Assembly: GCF_003443675.1 (NCBI RefSeq)
Contig: NZ_CP031963.1
Coordinates: 5,182,501 to 5,246,500, forward strand
Length of the DNA: 64,000 bases
From: Aquimarina sp. BL5
GTDB taxonomy: Bacteria; Bacteroidota; Bacteroidia; Flavobacteriales; Flavobacteriaceae
Direction: 5' to 3'
Made by a program: the position numbers and the translations under genes. The notes under the pieces were generated by a model. It searched no databases. It was not told the origin of the DNA and worked only from the letters and a program-made list of their open reading frames with translations. Shown here piece by piece: positions 63,808 through 64,000 of the stretch. Numbering within the stretch: position 1 is the first letter of the stretch; the number at the start of each line of letters is the position of its first letter.

Positions 63808-64000
63808 TTGGAACCAAAAGATCACATAGACAATACGATAAACCATCTTTTTAGACAAGAGTCTGGAAAGATGGTTGCTGTTTTAATCAAAATCTTCGGT
63901 ACAGAAAATATAGAACTTGCAGAAGATGTAGTGCAGGATGCACTGGTGAGTGCTTTGGAAACCTGGAAGTATAGAGGAATGCCGGATAACCCAAGAGCGT
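63808..64000 (+). CDS. ECF42-type RNA polymerase sigma factor, truncated by window end
   Basis: The open frame runs off the window. Its first in-frame start is TTG at 63808, nine bases after the preceding stop; the next is an ATG at codon 22. The first 64 residues include HIDNTINHLFRQESGKMVAV, LIKIFGTENIELAEDVVQDA and WKYRGMPDNPRA, which match region 2 of ECF sigma factors of the ECF42 group. The partner YCII genes support the assignment. The C-terminal half, including a long extension usual for this group, is outside the window. Confidence 0.75.
   Translation, partial: MEPKDHIDNTINHLFRQESGKMVAVLIKIFGTENIELAEDVVQDALVSALETWKYRGMPDNPRA

Noticed and set aside
1..64000. CRISPR arrays, tRNA or rRNA genes
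   Set aside because: No regularly spaced repeats with spacers, no tRNA cloverleaf and no rRNA stretch was noticed in reading; a covariance-model scan would be needed to exclude small RNAs fully.

Overview
The window looks like a chromosomal segment of a marine-type Flavobacteriaceae bacterium (Bacteroidota), perhaps close to Aquimarina; the genus is a guess. The support is low GC content, Bacteroidota -7 promoter boxes (TAnnTTTG), no consistent Shine-Dalgarno sequences, C-terminal type IX secretion (T9SS) sorting domains, many lipoproteins and SPII/SPI-exported proteins, a bacillithiol gene (bshC), and the gene order rpmB-rpmG-DUF4295-ftsY. I see no rRNA, tRNA, CRISPR array, prophage or intact insertion sequence.

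Layout. 0-4.7 kb: an outer-membrane transporter-like protein divergent from an MntR-type regulator, then a DEDDh exonuclease, an FAH-family enzyme, an orphan Hpt protein and cinA. 4.7-7.2 kb: five tandem paralogous small proteins of unknown function on the minus strand. 7.6-13.7 kb: ribosomal proteins, ftsY, a secreted amidase, a serine hydrolase and rimO. 13.7-14.8 kb: a decayed stretch with a gene remnant and an ORF-less transcript candidate. 14.8-18.3 kb: a nitroreductase/pirin/AraC cluster and two micro-lipoproteins. 18.3-25.7 kb: a divergent GTP cyclohydrolase II homologue, trmL, a membrane protein, a Tat-exported DinB-like protein, and two exported metallopeptidases separated by a nested dispersed repeat. 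25.9-29.3 kb: bshC and a membrane-spanning TPR-LuxR regulator.

29.5-40.8 kb holds the most unusual locus: a tight minus-strand operon of six paralogous exported fibre-like proteins (GIGT/beta-repeat body plus a conserved C-terminal cap and coiled coil) followed by a 1188-residue T9SS-secreted protein, closed by a terminator. The paralogues share nearly identical central blocks but have three N-terminal classes, which suggests exchange among copies. With the adjacent TPR-LuxR regulator, this is the best candidate for an undescribed surface-structure system.

41-64 kb is mostly housekeeping and secreted proteins: a ThuA-like T9SS protein, guaA, a five-LysM protein fused to a periplasmic-binding-protein fold, lysA, sucC, ferritin, a Cys/Lys-rich 42-residue peptide, an outer-surface cluster (DUF6503-like, PD40, YARHG, and a protein with a possible caspase/CHAT-type His-Cys dyad), the DUF2339/DUF3999 pair, and at the right edge two YCII/DGPF proteins followed by a truncated ECF42-type sigma factor.

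All homology statements come from reading motifs by eye; no database search was run.
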